This document shows, piece by piece, positions 49,034-59,289 of a stretch of 64,000 nt of DNA. Source of the DNA: Lentilactobacillus kosonis (lineage in GTDB: Bacteria; Bacillota; Bacilli; Lactobacillales; Lactobacillaceae); assembly GCF_003864335.1 (NCBI RefSeq), contig NZ_BEXA01000006.1:31810-95809 (forward strand). Reading direction: 5' to 3'. A program made the position numbers and the translations under genes. A model generated the notes under the pieces. That model was not told the origin of the DNA. It saw only the letters and a program-made list of their open reading frames with translations, and did not search any database. Position 1 is the stretch's first letter. Every line of letters starts with the position of its first letter.

Positions 49034-49077
49034 TTTTTCGTTTTTTTATTGCATAAAACGAAAAAACAGTGTAATCT
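49033..49077 (+). promoter_or_regulatory. Promoter and 12-bp inverted repeat of the ABC transporter
   Basis: TTGCAT (49049-49054), 17-bp spacer and TAATCT (49072-49077). A perfect 12-bp inverted repeat, TTTTTTCGTTTT (49033-49044) with AAAACGAAAAAA (49055-49066), brackets the -35 and may be an operator or a second hairpin. Confidence 0.5.
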
Positions 49078-49109
49078 AATTAATATTAAATTTAAAAGAG
49101 GTTATATTT

Positions 49110-50582
49110 ATGAATATTATTATTAAAAAATGCATAAAAGCAGGAACACTAATTCTGTTAGCGGCATTTAGCTTGATTGCAATATTAGGAATAAATACAT
49201 ATGCGGCAGATAATTCTCTTAAAAACGTGGAACAGCGAAAAGAGTTAATTGTGGTTACTAGCCCTGATTATCCGCCATATGAATTTCAGGTTAATCAAAA
49301 TGGTAAGGAAGAAGTTAAAGGAATGGATATGGACGTCGCCAACAAGATCGCTCGTGACCTTCATGTCAAGTTAGTGGTTAAAAGTATGAGTTTCGATTCA
49401 CTATTAGTTGCGATTGAGACTGGTAAAGCTGATATGGCCATCGGAGGAATTAATCCAACCCAAGAGCGGCGACAAAGTGTTGATTTTTCAAAAATATACT
49501 ATAACGGTGGGCAAAGCTTTTTAATCAATAAGGCAGATGCCAATAAGTATCAGAGTAGAAAAAATTTAAGTAATACCAAAATTGGGGCCCAGACTGGTAC
49601 ATTACAGTATGATTTGGCCAAAAAGAAAATTCCCGGTTCAAGTGTTAAAGGGATGGATAAGACAACGGATTTAATTCTGGCCTTGAAAACTCATAAACTT
49701 AATGCGCTAGGAATTGAAACCCCATCAGCTGAGGCTTACGTTAAAAATGATAAGTCGTTGGCAATGATTCCTTCAGGATATAATTTGAATGTTAACGAGG
49801 TTGGGGCTGCTATCGCAATGAAAAAAGGCTCAACTAGTTTAGTCAAGGCAGCTAATAAAAGTATTGATCAAATCAAAAAGCATAATTTAACTGAAAAGTA
49901 TCTGGCTGATTCAGGTAAGTATATGAAAGTTAATACTGTTAATACATCAATGGTGCATTACTTACCTTATTTCATAAAAGGGGTTGAGTATACGGCGTTA
50001 ATTTCGGTACTGGCATCAATTTTTGGGGTTATTCTGGGGGTTACCTTAGCATTGCTTAGATTTAGCAAATCAAAATTGCTTCGGGGAATTTCCATTAGTT
50101 ATACTGAATTTGTTCGAGGAACTCCACTAATGGTTCAGGTGATGTTTGTTTATTTTGGGATTGGCTTGATTGTTAATATTCCGGCTTTACTATCGGGTAT
50201 TATCGCAGTTTCATTAAATAGTGGAGCTTACGTGGCAGAAATTATTCGTGGGGGAATTAACTCAGTGGCTGAAGGTCAATCGGAGGCGGCTGCTAGTTTA
50301 GGGTTATCTAAATCAGATATGATGCGATTCGTTGTTCTTCCTCAGGCGTTTAAAAATATTTGGCCAGCCCTTGGAAACGAATTTATTTCATTGATTAAAG
50401 AAAGCTCAATTGTTTCAATCATTGGAGTTACTGACTTGATTTACCAAGCCAATATTGTCAGGGCTGACACCTATCGTGGGGTAATGCCAATATTCGTTGC
50501 AATGATTATTTACTTTATTATCACGTTTGCATTAACGAGACTATTGAACTACTACGAAGGGAAGATGAAACATGCTGGATAA
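49110..50582 (+). CDS. Amino acid ABC transporter, fused substrate-binding and permease protein
   Basis: 490 residues. A signal peptide (about 1-33, ending AYAAD, no lipobox cysteine) leads to a type II periplasmic-binding domain (about 40-270; [23 protein letters not shown]). A permease domain follows with about five helices (about 290-485), containing the [12 protein letters not shown] motif that contacts the ATPase. The architecture is that of GlnP-type transporters for glutamine, glutamate or arginine. The neighbouring argGH genes and shared ARG-box-like sites favour arginine, ornithine or glutamine; this is inferred. Confidence 0.93.
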   Translation: MNIIIKKCIKAGTLILLAAFSLIAILGINTYAADNSLKNVEQRKELIVVTSPDYPPYEFQVNQNGKEEVKGMDMDVANKIARDLHVKLVVKSMSFDSLLVAIETGKADMAIGGINPTQERRQSVDFSKIYYNGGQSFLINKADANKYQSRKNLSNTKIGAQTGTLQYDLAKKKIPGSSVKGMDKTTDLILALKTHKLNALGIETPSAEAYVKNDKSLAMIPSGYNLNVNEVGAAIAMKKGSTSLVKAANKSIDQIKKHNLTEKYLADSGKYMKVNTVNTSMVHYLPYFIKGVEYTALISVLASIFGVILGVTLALLRFSKSKLLRGISISYTEFVRGTPLMVQVMFVYFGIGLIVNIPALLSGIIAVSLNSGAYVAEIIRGGINSVAEGQSEAAASLGLSKSDMMRFVVLPQAFKNIWPALGNEFISLIKESSIVSIIGVTDLIYQANIVRADTYRGVMPIFVAMIIYFIITFALTRLLNYYEGKMKHAG

Positions 50583-51318
50583 GTCAATGATTGAAGTTAA
50601 AGGATTAGAAAAGAAATATGGTGAGAATGTGATTCTCAAGGATATTGAAGGAATTGTTAAATCTGGGGAAGTAATCTGTATTATTGGACCTTCAGGAGCG
50701 GGAAAGAGCACTTTCTTACGTTGTTTGAATCTACTTGAAAAGCCAACTAACGGAACCGTGACCTTTGATCACCAGAATTTGCTAGAATTAACTGATAAGG
50801 AATTGGTTACTATTCGTGAGAAAATGGGCATGGTATTTCAAAACTTTAATTTGTTTCCAAACATGTCAGTGCTTGACAACTTGAAGTTGGCTCCAAAACG
50901 GGTGAAAAAGATCAGTGATGCTGAGGCCACTGAAGCAGCTATGAAGTTATTGGATCGAGTAGGATTATCTGAAAAGGCTGATGCATATCCAGATAGTTTG
51001 TCTGGTGGTCAAAAACAACGGGTGGCTATTGCGCGAGCGTTAGCAATGAATCCAGAAGTAATGTTATTTGATGAACCGACATCAGCGCTTGATCCTGAGA
51101 TGGTTGGTGAGGTGTTATCGGTTATGAAGGAATTGGCAGATGATGGGATGACGATGGTCGTTGTCACTCATGAAATGGGATTTGCGAAGGAAGTTGCTGA
51201 TGAAGTTTGGTTTATGGCAGATGGTTACATTTTAGAAAAAAACCAACCAAAAGAATTATTTCAGCACCCACAAAATGATCGAGCAAAAGATTTCATTTCT
51301 AAAATCATTGGTGATTAG
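50572..51318 (+). CDS. Amino acid ABC transporter ATP-binding protein
   Basis: 248 residues, GlnQ/ArtP type. Walker [14 protein letters not shown]-loop [17 protein letters not shown], signature [15 protein letters not shown], Walker [15 protein letters not shown] and the H-loop VVTHEMGFA are complete. The start overlaps the permease gene by 11 bases, so the two are translated together and form one importer. Confidence 0.97.
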   Translation: MLDKSMIEVKGLEKKYGENVILKDIEGIVKSGEVICIIGPSGAGKSTFLRCLNLLEKPTNGTVTFDHQNLLELTDKELVTIREKMGMVFQNFNLFPNMSVLDNLKLAPKRVKKISDAEATEAAMKLLDRVGLSEKADAYPDSLSGGQKQRVAIARALAMNPEVMLFDEPTSALDPEMVGEVLSVMKELADDGMTMVVVTHEMGFAKEVADEVWFMADGYILEKNQPKELFQHPQNDRAKDFISKIIGD

Positions 51319-51334
51319 TTGAGAATGCAGCATA

Positions 51335-51380
51335 AAAGAGTGTCAATAAGGGAATAAGCCTTCGTTGACACTCTTTCTTT
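51335..51380 (+). terminator. Terminator after the ABC transporter
   Basis: AAAGAGTGTCAA (51335-51346) pairs perfectly with TTGACACTCTTT (51365-51376), with extra AAGG/CCTT pairing inside. Confidence 0.88.
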
Positions 51381-51459
51381 GATTGTAATTCAGTTTGATT
51401 GAAGCAAACATGTATTCGCGTTATAATTTTGACTAGACTTTTAAAGGGAAGTGGACAAC

Positions 51460-53267
51460 TTGGCTAGTGAATATTTAGAACACAAACTAGCGTTATTGCC
51501 TGATATGCCGGGATGTTATTTAATGAAAAACATTAACGGTAAGATTATTTACGTTGGGAAAGCTAAAAATCTTAAGAACCGAGTTCGTTCTTATTTCAAG
51601 AGTAGTCATGAAGGGAAAACGGCTAAGCTTGTTTCGGAAATTGTTGACTTTGAAACCATTGTCACTTCTACCGATAAGGAAGCGTTTCTTTTAGAAATTA
51701 CGTTAATCCAAAAGCATCGGCCATACTTTAACATTAAGTTAAAGCAAGGTAATGGTGGATATCCGTACATTAAAATAACTAATGAACGTGATCCACAAAT
51801 TAAAATCGTTAACTCATTGTCTAAGGATGGTGCTTATTATTATGGACCCTATCCAAACGTATATGCAGCTGATGAGACAGTTAACTTTTTGCAGAAAGTT
51901 TATCCATTGAGACGTTGTAATGGGTACCAAGGCCGGCCATGTCTGTATTATCATATGGGCCAATGTTTGGGACCATGTTTTAGAGACGTTCCTAAAGAAG
52001 AATATGATGAACAAATCAAAAAGATTAAATCGTTTTTAAGTGGGAATGTGGATAGTGCAAAAAAATTGCTAACACAGCGGATGCAAGCAGCGGCTGAACA
52101 AATGGAATATGAACGAGCCGCTGAGATTAGAGATCAAATTAAGTATATTGAAATTACGGTTGAAAAACAGAAAATTATTAGCAATGACAATACGCCTCGT
52201 GACATCTTTAATTATTATATGGATAAAGGATGGCTATCAATTCAAGTTTTCTTTATCCGGCAATCACGATTGATGAAACGTGAAAAGCGCTTGTTTCCAA
52301 TCATTAATGATCCCGATGAAGAAATGGTTAGCTTTATTGCACAGTTTTATCAACAAAAGAATCAGATCTTACCAAAAGAGATTTTGGTACCAGCACGTTG
52401 CCAGCTGATGTGATTAGCAACGTTGTGGAGGGTGTTCCAGTAAGAACACCTAAACGGGGACAAAAACGGGATTTGCTAGATATGGCTGGTACAAACGCTA
52501 AGCTAGTGCTGGAAGAGAAATTCCGGTTAATGGAATTGGATGAGTCTAAGACTACTGGGGCAATGAACGAATTAACTGATGCAATGGGGATAGCTCCTGG
52601 ACATCGTATTGAAGCATTTGATCATTCTCATATTCAAGGAGCAGATATAGTGTCAGCCATGGTAGTCTTTGAAGATGGGCAACCAAATAAGAACTTGTAT
52701 CGAAAGTACAAGTTAAAAACTGTCGATCATGCTGATGAAGCTGCTAGTACTAGAGAAGTAATTCGGCGGCGATATACTCGGTTACTTAAAGAGCATTCAG
52801 ATATGCCCGATTTAATTTTAATGGATGGCGGTGACATTCAGATGAATGCCGCTAAGGATGTCCTGGTTAATGAACTTGGTTTGAACATTCCGGTAGGGGG
52901 GATGGTTAAGAATGATCATCACCAAACGGCAGACTTATTATTTGGAAAGGCAGACACGCCCCTTCACTTAGACCCGAAGAGCCAAGGCTTTTATCTGCTA
53001 CAACGAATTCAAGATGAAGTTCACCGATTTGCAATTACGTTCCATCGCAAGGTGCATACGAAGAATACATTGACTTCCCGACTAGATGCTATTTCAGGGG
53101 TCGGACCTAAGACTAGAAATAAGTTACTTCGTAAATTTGGATCGTTAAAGAAAATCGCTGATGCGCCAGAACAAGAAATTAGAGATTTAGGGATTAGCGA
53201 AACCGTTGCAAAAACAATTAAATTTTCACTTGGAAAAATTGCGAAAGCTGATGCGACTAAGGAATAG
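51460..53267 (+). CDS. uvrC: Excinuclease ABC subunit C (frameshifted)
   Basis: Makes both incisions in nucleotide excision repair. N-terminal GIY-YIG nuclease (PGCYLMKNINGKIIYVGKAKN), cysteine cluster (CNGYQGRPCLYYHMGQCLGPC), UVR domain (about 200-235), RNase H-like domain (IEAFDHSHIQGADIVSAMVVF) and tandem helix-hairpin-helix end (ISGVGPKTRNKLLRKFG). TTG 51460 matches family N-termini; GTG 51451 is too close to AAAGGGAA. One base is missing near 52399-52402 (probably A in GCACG; PATLPADVI expected). Repaired length is 602 residues. Confidence 0.94.
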
Positions 53268-53386
53268 GTAATTGTTTCTAACAACTAGCAGAATTACTTT
53301 GACGTTGATTTATATTCTCTGTATACTGCACTTTGGGTACATCTGTACTGAACTAAATAGATTAAGGTAAAAAATGGTGAAAATAT

Positions 53387-54674
53387 ATGTTTGTTGATCA
53401 AGTTAAAATTGATGTTAAAGCAGGAAACGGTGGTAACGGAATGGTTGCGTTCGGCGCGAAAAGTACGTTCCTAATGGCGGCCCTGCTGGTGGTGATGGCG
53501 GTCACGGAGCCGACATTATCTTTAAAGTAGATTCCGGAATGAATACACTGATGGATTTCCGTTATCATCGGAAGTTTAAGGCTCCAGCTGGTGGTAATGG
53601 GGCCAATAAGTCGATGACTGGCCGTAGTGCTGAAAACTTGGTTGTTCCTGTACCAGAAGGAACTACGGTAATCAATGAGGTTACCGGTGAAGTTGTTGGC
53701 GACCTGACCGAACCAGATCAAGAACTAGTTGTGGCTAAGGGCGGTCGTGGTGGCCGTGGAAATATCCATTTTGCTAGCGCCAAGAACCCTGCTCCAGAAA
53801 TCGCTGAAAATGGTGAACCTGGGGAAGAGGTTTCGCTTAAGTTAGAACTAAAGGTGCTAGCAGATGTTGGATTAGTTGGTTTTCCATCTGCTGGTAAGAG
53901 TACATTATTATCAGTAATAACTAGTGCTAAGCCTAAGATTGCTGGTTATCATTTTACGACCTTGGTACCTAATCTAGGAATGGTCAGATTAAATGATGGT
54001 CGTGATTTTGCGGTTGCTGATCTACCAGGACTTGTTGAAGGGGCATCAGAAGGCGTTGGGCTAGGAATTCAATTTTTACGTCACGTTGAAAGAACGCGAG
54101 TAATTCTTCACTTGGTTGATATGTCTGGTGAAGAGGGACGTGATCCATTTGAGGATTACTTAGCTATTAACAAAGAACTAGAAGCCTACGATGAAGCAAT
54201 TCTTGAACGGCCACAAATCATTGTTGCCACTAAGATGGACTTGCCTAACTCAGCTGATAATTTGGCTGAATTTAAGCAACAGCTTGCAGATAATGAACAA
54301 AGGAATTTCGAAGTACTACCAATTTCATCGGTTACGCATGATGGTCTCCAAGAATTAGTGCAAAAACTGCTGACTTATTAGAGCAAACTGTCGCAATTCC
54401 TACTAAGCATGTGGAAGAAACTGCTGAATACGAGTATCATAAAACAAGTAATGATCTTAGCATTACGTTTGATGATGAACTCGAATCATGGGTTATTAGA
54501 GGAGCAGAAATTGAAAAGCTGTTCAAAATGACTGATACGATGCATGAACAAAGTATGTTAAGATTTGCTCGCAAAATGAGGGGAATGGGGATTGACAAAG
54601 CTCTTAGAGATGCCGGAGCTAAAGATGGGGACACCGTAACAATCCTTGATTTCTCCTTTACTTATGTTGACTAA
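53387..54674 (+). CDS. obg: GTPase Obg/CgtA (two frameshifts)
   Basis: GTPase of 50S assembly, essential in the bacteria studied. The glycine-rich Obg fold ([28 protein letters not shown] after repair) is followed by a G domain ([34 protein letters not shown]) and a C-terminal OCT domain, typical of Firmicutes Obg. One C is missing near 53446 ([11 protein letters not shown] expected) and one A near 54361-54365 ([11 protein letters not shown] expected). Repaired length is 429 residues. Because it is expected to be essential, these breaks are the strongest argument for sequencing error. GGTGA precedes ATG 53387. Confidence 0.94.
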
Positions 54675-54704
54675 TTAAAAAGTAAAACAAGGTAGGAATT
54701 CAAC

Positions 54705-56643
54705 ATGCAACAAGCACAAGGGAGTACTAATAGTAAGGGAAAACGGCTGAAAAAAAGTCGTTATATTACTGGATTTGACGGAATTAGAGCCTTAGCGGTG
54801 GCAGGAGTGATTATTTATCACTTGTTACCGTACAATCTGCAAGGTGGCTATATGGGGGTACCGATATTCTTTGCGGTTTCGGGCTACCTGATTACTGACC
54901 TGCTGCTTCAAGAATGGGAGCAAAATGGTCGAATTGATTTTATTGGTTTTTATATTCGAAGATTGAAACGATTATATCCTGCTCTGGTTGCGATGCTTAT
55001 CGGAACGGGAGCATACATAACGTTATTTCAACGGTCTTTGTTGGCAAACTTAAGATCAATCATTAGTACTAATTTGGTTTATTTATATAATTGGTGGGAA
55101 GTTGGACATGGTCAAAGTTACTTTGATCGCTTTAATGGTGAATCACCATTTACTCATCTATGGTCATTATCAATCGAAGGTCAGTATTACTTAATTTGGC
55201 CACTGCTGCTTACAGCAATGATTATTTTAATCAAGCGAAAAAAGATTATTGCTTGGATTATGTTCACATTCGCACTGCTATCAGCTGGATTGATGGGAGT
55301 AATCTACACGGGACCGGATGCTCTTAATCGGGTATATTACGGCACCGATACGCGAATGTTTTCAATCATTCTTGGTGTCACATTAGCGATAATTTGGCCA
55401 GCAACTCATTTAAAAGCCAAAATTTCTAATCGTGGTCGATGGACCTTAAATGGGTTAGGAATTGGAGCTTTTGCCATCATGGGATGGCTGTATTTTACCT
55501 TGGCTGGTCAAATATCATTACCTACCGTGGTGGGATGTTCTTGATGTCACTGGCATCAGTCGCGTTGATTGCTGCTTGTGCACATCCAGGGTCTGATGTA
55601 AATCGTTGGCTAACTAATCCAGTATTTGCATGGGTCGGAACTAGAAGCTATGGGATTTATCTTTATCAATTTCCAGTAATGATTTTCTATGAAATGCGGG
55701 TTACGAACATCGCTGCACACCCATTTATGAATGCAATCATCGAAATTGCAATCATTTGTATCATTAGTGAGTTATCTTATCGATACATTGAGAACCCGCT
55801 TCGGAGATATCATTACACACGAACTCCAAGCGCAATCAGAAACTTTTTGGTAAACAGTCAACTTATGGTCTGAAACGGCTGTGGGCAGTACCAATTGTGC
55901 TATTAGTAGGGATTTGTGCTTATGGTAGTGCAATTGCTCCAAGTAAAGAGGCCAAGACGGCACTACAGACTGATATCACTAAGAATCAAGCTAAGGCCGC
56001 TAAAAAGAATAAGTTGGCTTTAGCTAAACAAAAGCAGGCAGAAGCTGCTGCTAAGAGTACTCAACGGCAGCAGAAGTTGTTAAAGAAGAAATTAACTCCA
56101 ACCCAAAAACAAATTGCCAATAGATTTGGCTTGACCAAACGCCAATATTTAACTGTTCACCAGCAACCAGTTACGGCAATTGGTGATTCAATCATGGCGG
56201 ATACCAGTCACGATTTACAAACTGTCTTTCAGCAAGCATATGTGTCAGCTGCCGTTGGTCGACAAATCTGGCAAGCGTCATCTGTCATTAAGCAATTAAA
56301 GAGTAAGGGCGAACTAGCCAATAATGTGGTTATTAATCTAGGAACCAATTCACCAATGACTAGTCAACAAATTGACAGTGTTATTAAGGAAATCGGTCCT
56401 AAACGCAAAATTTTCTGGATTAATTGTCATGTTCCAACGAGAAATTGGGAAGCTGAAGTTAATCGAACGATAGCTCTTGCAGCTAAAAAACACTCGAATA
56501 TGTATATGATTGATTGGCACGGCTACAGTCAAGGTAATTCAAGCTGGTTCTGGCAGGACAATGTTCATCCAAACCCAACTGGAAACACTAAGTTTGTTCA
56601 GTTAGTCGCTACTGATATGAGTAAGATTTTAAAATTTGGGTAA
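54705..56643 (+). CDS. OatA-like peptidoglycan O-acetyltransferase (two frameshifts)
   Basis: Acyltransferase 3 membrane domain (about 20-385, ten or so helices; GFDGIRALAVAGVIIYHL, FAVSGYLIT, HLWSLSIEGQYYLIWP), a Lys/Ala/Gln-rich linker and an extracellular SGNH domain (AIGDSIMAD, LGTNSP, DNVHPN). This layout is that of OatA, which acetylates muramic acid and confers lysozyme resistance; related proteins act on other surface glycans. One T is missing near 55517 (QISFTYRGGMF expected) and one near 55842-55846 (RNFFGKQSTYGL expected). Repaired length is 646 residues. Confidence 0.9.
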
Positions 56644-56646
56644 ATT

Positions 56647-56685
56647 AAAAGAGTTTAATCTCAACTGAGATTAAACTCTTTTTTT
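56647..56685. terminator. Bidirectional terminator between the acetyltransferase and lipoprotein genes
   Basis: A stem of about 16 bp (56647-56663 with 56666-56682), flanked by AAAA and a seven-T run. Confidence 0.9.
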
Positions 56686-56686
56686 A

Positions 56687-57496
56687 TTAATTCAAATCAA
56701 TTGTTAAGCCCTGAGTTGGAGCAGATGATACTTTGTTACCCTGTAAATTATAAATATCGCCAAAGTTAAGGGTTACTTTATTGGTTGGTTGATTTGCATA
56801 ATCGCGTAGGTAGCCAACTGTAGTGAAAGTTTTTGTCTCATTTGGCTCAATATGATTACCAGCGGAAGAATCGCTAAGTTGATTATTTACTGCTAGTGTG
56901 TCGCCTTGATCAGTCTTAACGTTGTTAATTCCATTAAGCGCAATTGTGTCGCTTTGCTTGTTAGTGATTGTATAGTTGATAACAAAGGTGTAGTACTGAT
57001 TAGGAACGCTCTGCAGATTTAGAGTTTGAGCAACAGCTTGCTTAGCAGCCGCTGTCTTAGGCGTGTTCTTAATAACTTTAGCCTTAGTGACTTTATAAAT
57101 AATATTATCGACGCTTAATGATTTAGATTGACTGTTAATTTTCGATAGTTGCTGCCGGGTGCCAAAATTATCAAAGGTAAATTGTTTGGGCTTGGTTAGA
57201 TTGCCGTTTTTAGTGTAGTTTGGCTGATGACGCTCTGCTGCTGGCACCGTGTAGTGATAGTTAGCTAGATTGGTGCGGCTTTTTTTCTGAGGATCCTTTG
57301 AGGCTGTTTTTGAAGATGAACTTTGCTTAGATGCAGTTGAATTAGCGGATTTATTTGAGGAACTATTTTGCATTTTAGCAGAGTAGGAATCTTTATCTTG
57401 ACTGTTATCATTTGCCTGTTTTGAATTATTATTCCCACACGCAGCCAGACTGAGGACGAGCCCCGTGATGCCTAATAGATAACCGATTTTTTTCAT
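56687..57496 (-). CDS. Lipoprotein of unknown function
   Basis: 269 residues. A type II signal peptide with lipobox LAAC (Cys20) predicts attachment to the outer face of the membrane. Residues 21-75 are a Ser/Asn/Lys-rich spacer. The remaining 190 residues look like a beta-sandwich with VDNIIYKVTKAKVIKNT and YYTFVINYTITNKQSDTIAL, similar in pattern to DUF4352-type domains; I am not sure of the family. GGGGGA precedes the start. Twelve bases separate it from the upstream minus-strand gene, so the two form an operon. Confidence 0.85.
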   Translation of the reverse strand: MKKIGYLLGITGLVLSLAACGNNNSKQANDNSQDKDSYSAKMQNSSSNKSANSTASKQSSSSKTASKDPQKKSRTNLANYHYTVPAAERHQPNYTKNGNLTKPKQFTFDNFGTRQQLSKINSQSKSLSVDNIIYKVTKAKVIKNTPKTAAAKQAVAQTLNLQSVPNQYYTFVINYTITNKQSDTIALNGINNVKTDQGDTLAVNNQLSDSSAGNHIEPNETKTFTTVGYLRDYANQPTNKVTLNFGDIYNLQGNKVSSAPTQGLTIDLN

Positions 57497-57508
57497 ATAT
57501 TTTTCCCC

Positions 57509-57796
57509 CTAGTAGAATACTAATGTCTTGTCAATAATTCTAAACCCAAATACCAATTTTTTAGTGTTAAAGAACCGAATATCATAAGAATTTGGAACTT
57601 TCTTAAGCATCTTTATAAATTGATTCAGATTCAAGGTTGAATTGATGCTTGGACTGTCAGCTTTGGTTTGTAGAAAAATCGTGGATTCAATTAGGGAGAT
57701 TTGAGTAACCGGTTCAAAATGCTGTCCCTTTGCAACTAGTAATATTAGGGTCGGATTAAGTGAATTAGTTGCTCTTACAAATTCGTCTAGGTTCAA
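57509..57796 (-). CDS. Small hypothetical protein (95 residues)
   Basis: I do not recognise this family. It is soluble with likely alternating helix and strand elements (LILLVAKG; ESTIFLQTK; YDIRFFNTKKLVFGFRII) and no signal peptide. Start TTG 57796 follows GGAGGTG by 6 bases. It is the first gene of a two-gene operon with the lipoprotein and is transcribed away from rnz. Confidence 0.75.
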   Translation of the reverse strand: MNLDEFVRATNSLNPTLILLVAKGQHFEPVTQISLIESTIFLQTKADSPSINSTLNLNQFIKMLKKVPNSYDIRFFNTKKLVFGFRIIDKTLVFY

Positions 57797-57834
57797 AGTT
57801 ACACCTCCGTCTGTGAATATTTAATACCGAATTA

Positions 57835-57843
57835 TGATACAAT
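57835..57843 (+). promoter_or_regulatory. Extended -10 promoter of rnz
   Basis: TGATACAAT is an extended -10 (TGn plus TACAAT), 60 bp before the start codon. Confidence 0.4.
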
Positions 57844-57902
57844 TATATAGTGTTTTTTGAAAATTAGATTAGTAAATCGACTTAAACAAGGAAAAATAAA
57901 TT

Positions 57903-58838
57903 ATGCAAATTGAATTTTTAGGAACTGGAGCCGGTTCTCCAGGAAAGTTTCGTAACGTTTCAAGTTTAGCGCTTAGATTATTAGATGAAATTAATGCTGT
58001 ATGGTTATTTGATGTGGGAGAAGGAACTCAACACCAAATCTTGAGATCTACTATTCGACCTCGGAAAATTGAAAAAATTTTTATTACTCATCTTCATGGC
58101 GATCATATTTTTGGCTTGCCAGGCTTATTAAGTAGTCGATCAAATCAAGGTGGTGAGAGCGACCTAGATATCTATGGTCCAAAAGGAATTAAGCAATTTG
58201 TTGATGTCAGTTTGCGAGTCTCTGGAACCAGACTTTCTTATAAATTGCGTTATCATGAACTTGAGGCAAATGCTGAAGGATTAATCTTTGAAGATAATAA
58301 GTTTTCAGTATATGTTGCCCCATTAGATCACAGAATCGAAAGTTTTGGTTATCGAGTCGTTGAACATGATCATCCAGGCGAGTTGATGGTTGATAAGCTA
58401 AAAGAACTAAATATTCCATCTGGGCCGGTTTATGGCCGTATAAAAAATGGTGAGACAGTTACTTTAAAGGATGGTCGGGTTATTGATGGTAGTAAGATGA
58501 TTGGCCCTGCCCAACCAGGCAGAACCGTTGCAATCTTAGGGGACACCCGCCAAACAAACAATGCCATTAAGTTAGCAGAGTCCGCAGATGTCTTAGTTCA
58601 CGAAAGCACCTTTGGCAAAGGTGAGAATAAGCTAGCCCGTAACTACTATCATTCCACTAACATTCAGGCAGCTAATATTGCTAAAAGCGCTGGTGCGAAG
58701 AAATTATTATTAAATCATATTTCTGCTCGCTATACAGGAAAAATGGCTCATGAGCTAGAAAAACAAGCACAAACAGTATTTGCGGATACTAAAGTGGTTC
58801 GGGATTTTGATGTGATTGACGTTCCGTTCAATAAGTAA
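57903..58838 (+). CDS. rnz: Ribonuclease Z
   Basis: 311 residues. tRNA 3'-processing endonuclease of the metallo-beta-lactamase fold. N-terminal [21 protein letters not shown] and the zinc motif [18 protein letters not shown] are complete; later histidines are at PLDHR and LLNHISARY. Needed to mature tRNAs whose genes lack an encoded CCA, such as the tRNA-Ser in this window. Likely first gene of rnz-lapA-recJ-apt, where gaps are 26, 23 and minus 11 bases. Confidence 0.97.
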   Translation: MQIEFLGTGAGSPGKFRNVSSLALRLLDEINAVWLFDVGEGTQHQILRSTIRPRKIEKIFITHLHGDHIFGLPGLLSSRSNQGGESDLDIYGPKGIKQFVDVSLRVSGTRLSYKLRYHELEANAEGLIFEDNKFSVYVAPLDHRIESFGYRVVEHDHPGELMVDKLKELNIPSGPVYGRIKNGETVTLKDGRVIDGSKMIGPAQPGRTVAILGDTRQTNNAIKLAESADVLVHESTFGKGENKLARNYYHSTNIQAANIAKSAGAKKLLLNHISARYTGKMAHELEKQAQTVFADTKVVRDFDVIDVPFNK

Positions 58839-58864
58839 CATCAGTAGTTTTAGGGGGAGATAAA

Positions 58865-59266
58865 ATGAAGAAGCAAATAGGGACAATTGTTGGCATCATC
58901 TTAATTATTATTGTGGCGATTTTCTCATTGATGAACTTAAATTCGGTCGAAGTTAACTTTGGATTTGCTAGAGTTCAGTCACCACTAATACTTTTGATTT
59001 TAATTTCACTTTTATTAGGGTCACTGATTATCTTTACATTTTCTTCAACACAGACGGTTAAGAAGAATCGTCAAATGAAGCGCTTCGAAAAGTTGAGTGA
59101 TGCTAAACAGTCTGAATTATCAAACCAGATCCAAGATTTAAAGAAAAGCTTAAAAATGATGGAAACTCGGTTGAAAAATTCTACAGGAAAGCAAACAATT
59201 GGCGAGAAAGACCAGCAAATTACGGAACTTGAAAGGCAAATTGAGAAGCTAAACCAGAATTTGTAA
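58865..59266 (+). CDS. LapA/DUF1049-like membrane protein
   Basis: 133 residues. Two membrane helices (about 5-25 and 38-60) form a hairpin, then a cytoplasmic coiled coil (about 68-133, Lys/Glu/Gln-rich heptads such as LSNQIQDLKKSLKMMETRLK). The helix-loop region NLNSVEVNFGFARVQSPL is typical of LapA. In enterobacteria LapA takes part in lipopolysaccharide regulation; Gram-positive members have no assigned role. GGGGGAGA precedes the start. Confidence 0.88.
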   Translation: MKKQIGTIVGIILIIIVAIFSLMNLNSVEVNFGFARVQSPLILLILISLLLGSLIIFTFSSTQTVKKNRQMKRFEKLSDAKQSELSNQIQDLKKSLKMMETRLKNSTGKQTIGEKDQQITELERQIEKLNQNL

Positions 59267-59289
59267 TTATAAGTTAAGGTAGATAATTA

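Noticed and set aside
49110..51318. Lipoprotein-type substrate-binding protein
   Set aside because: The signal sequence ends AYAAD and has no lipobox cysteine; the binding domain is held by fusion to the permease.
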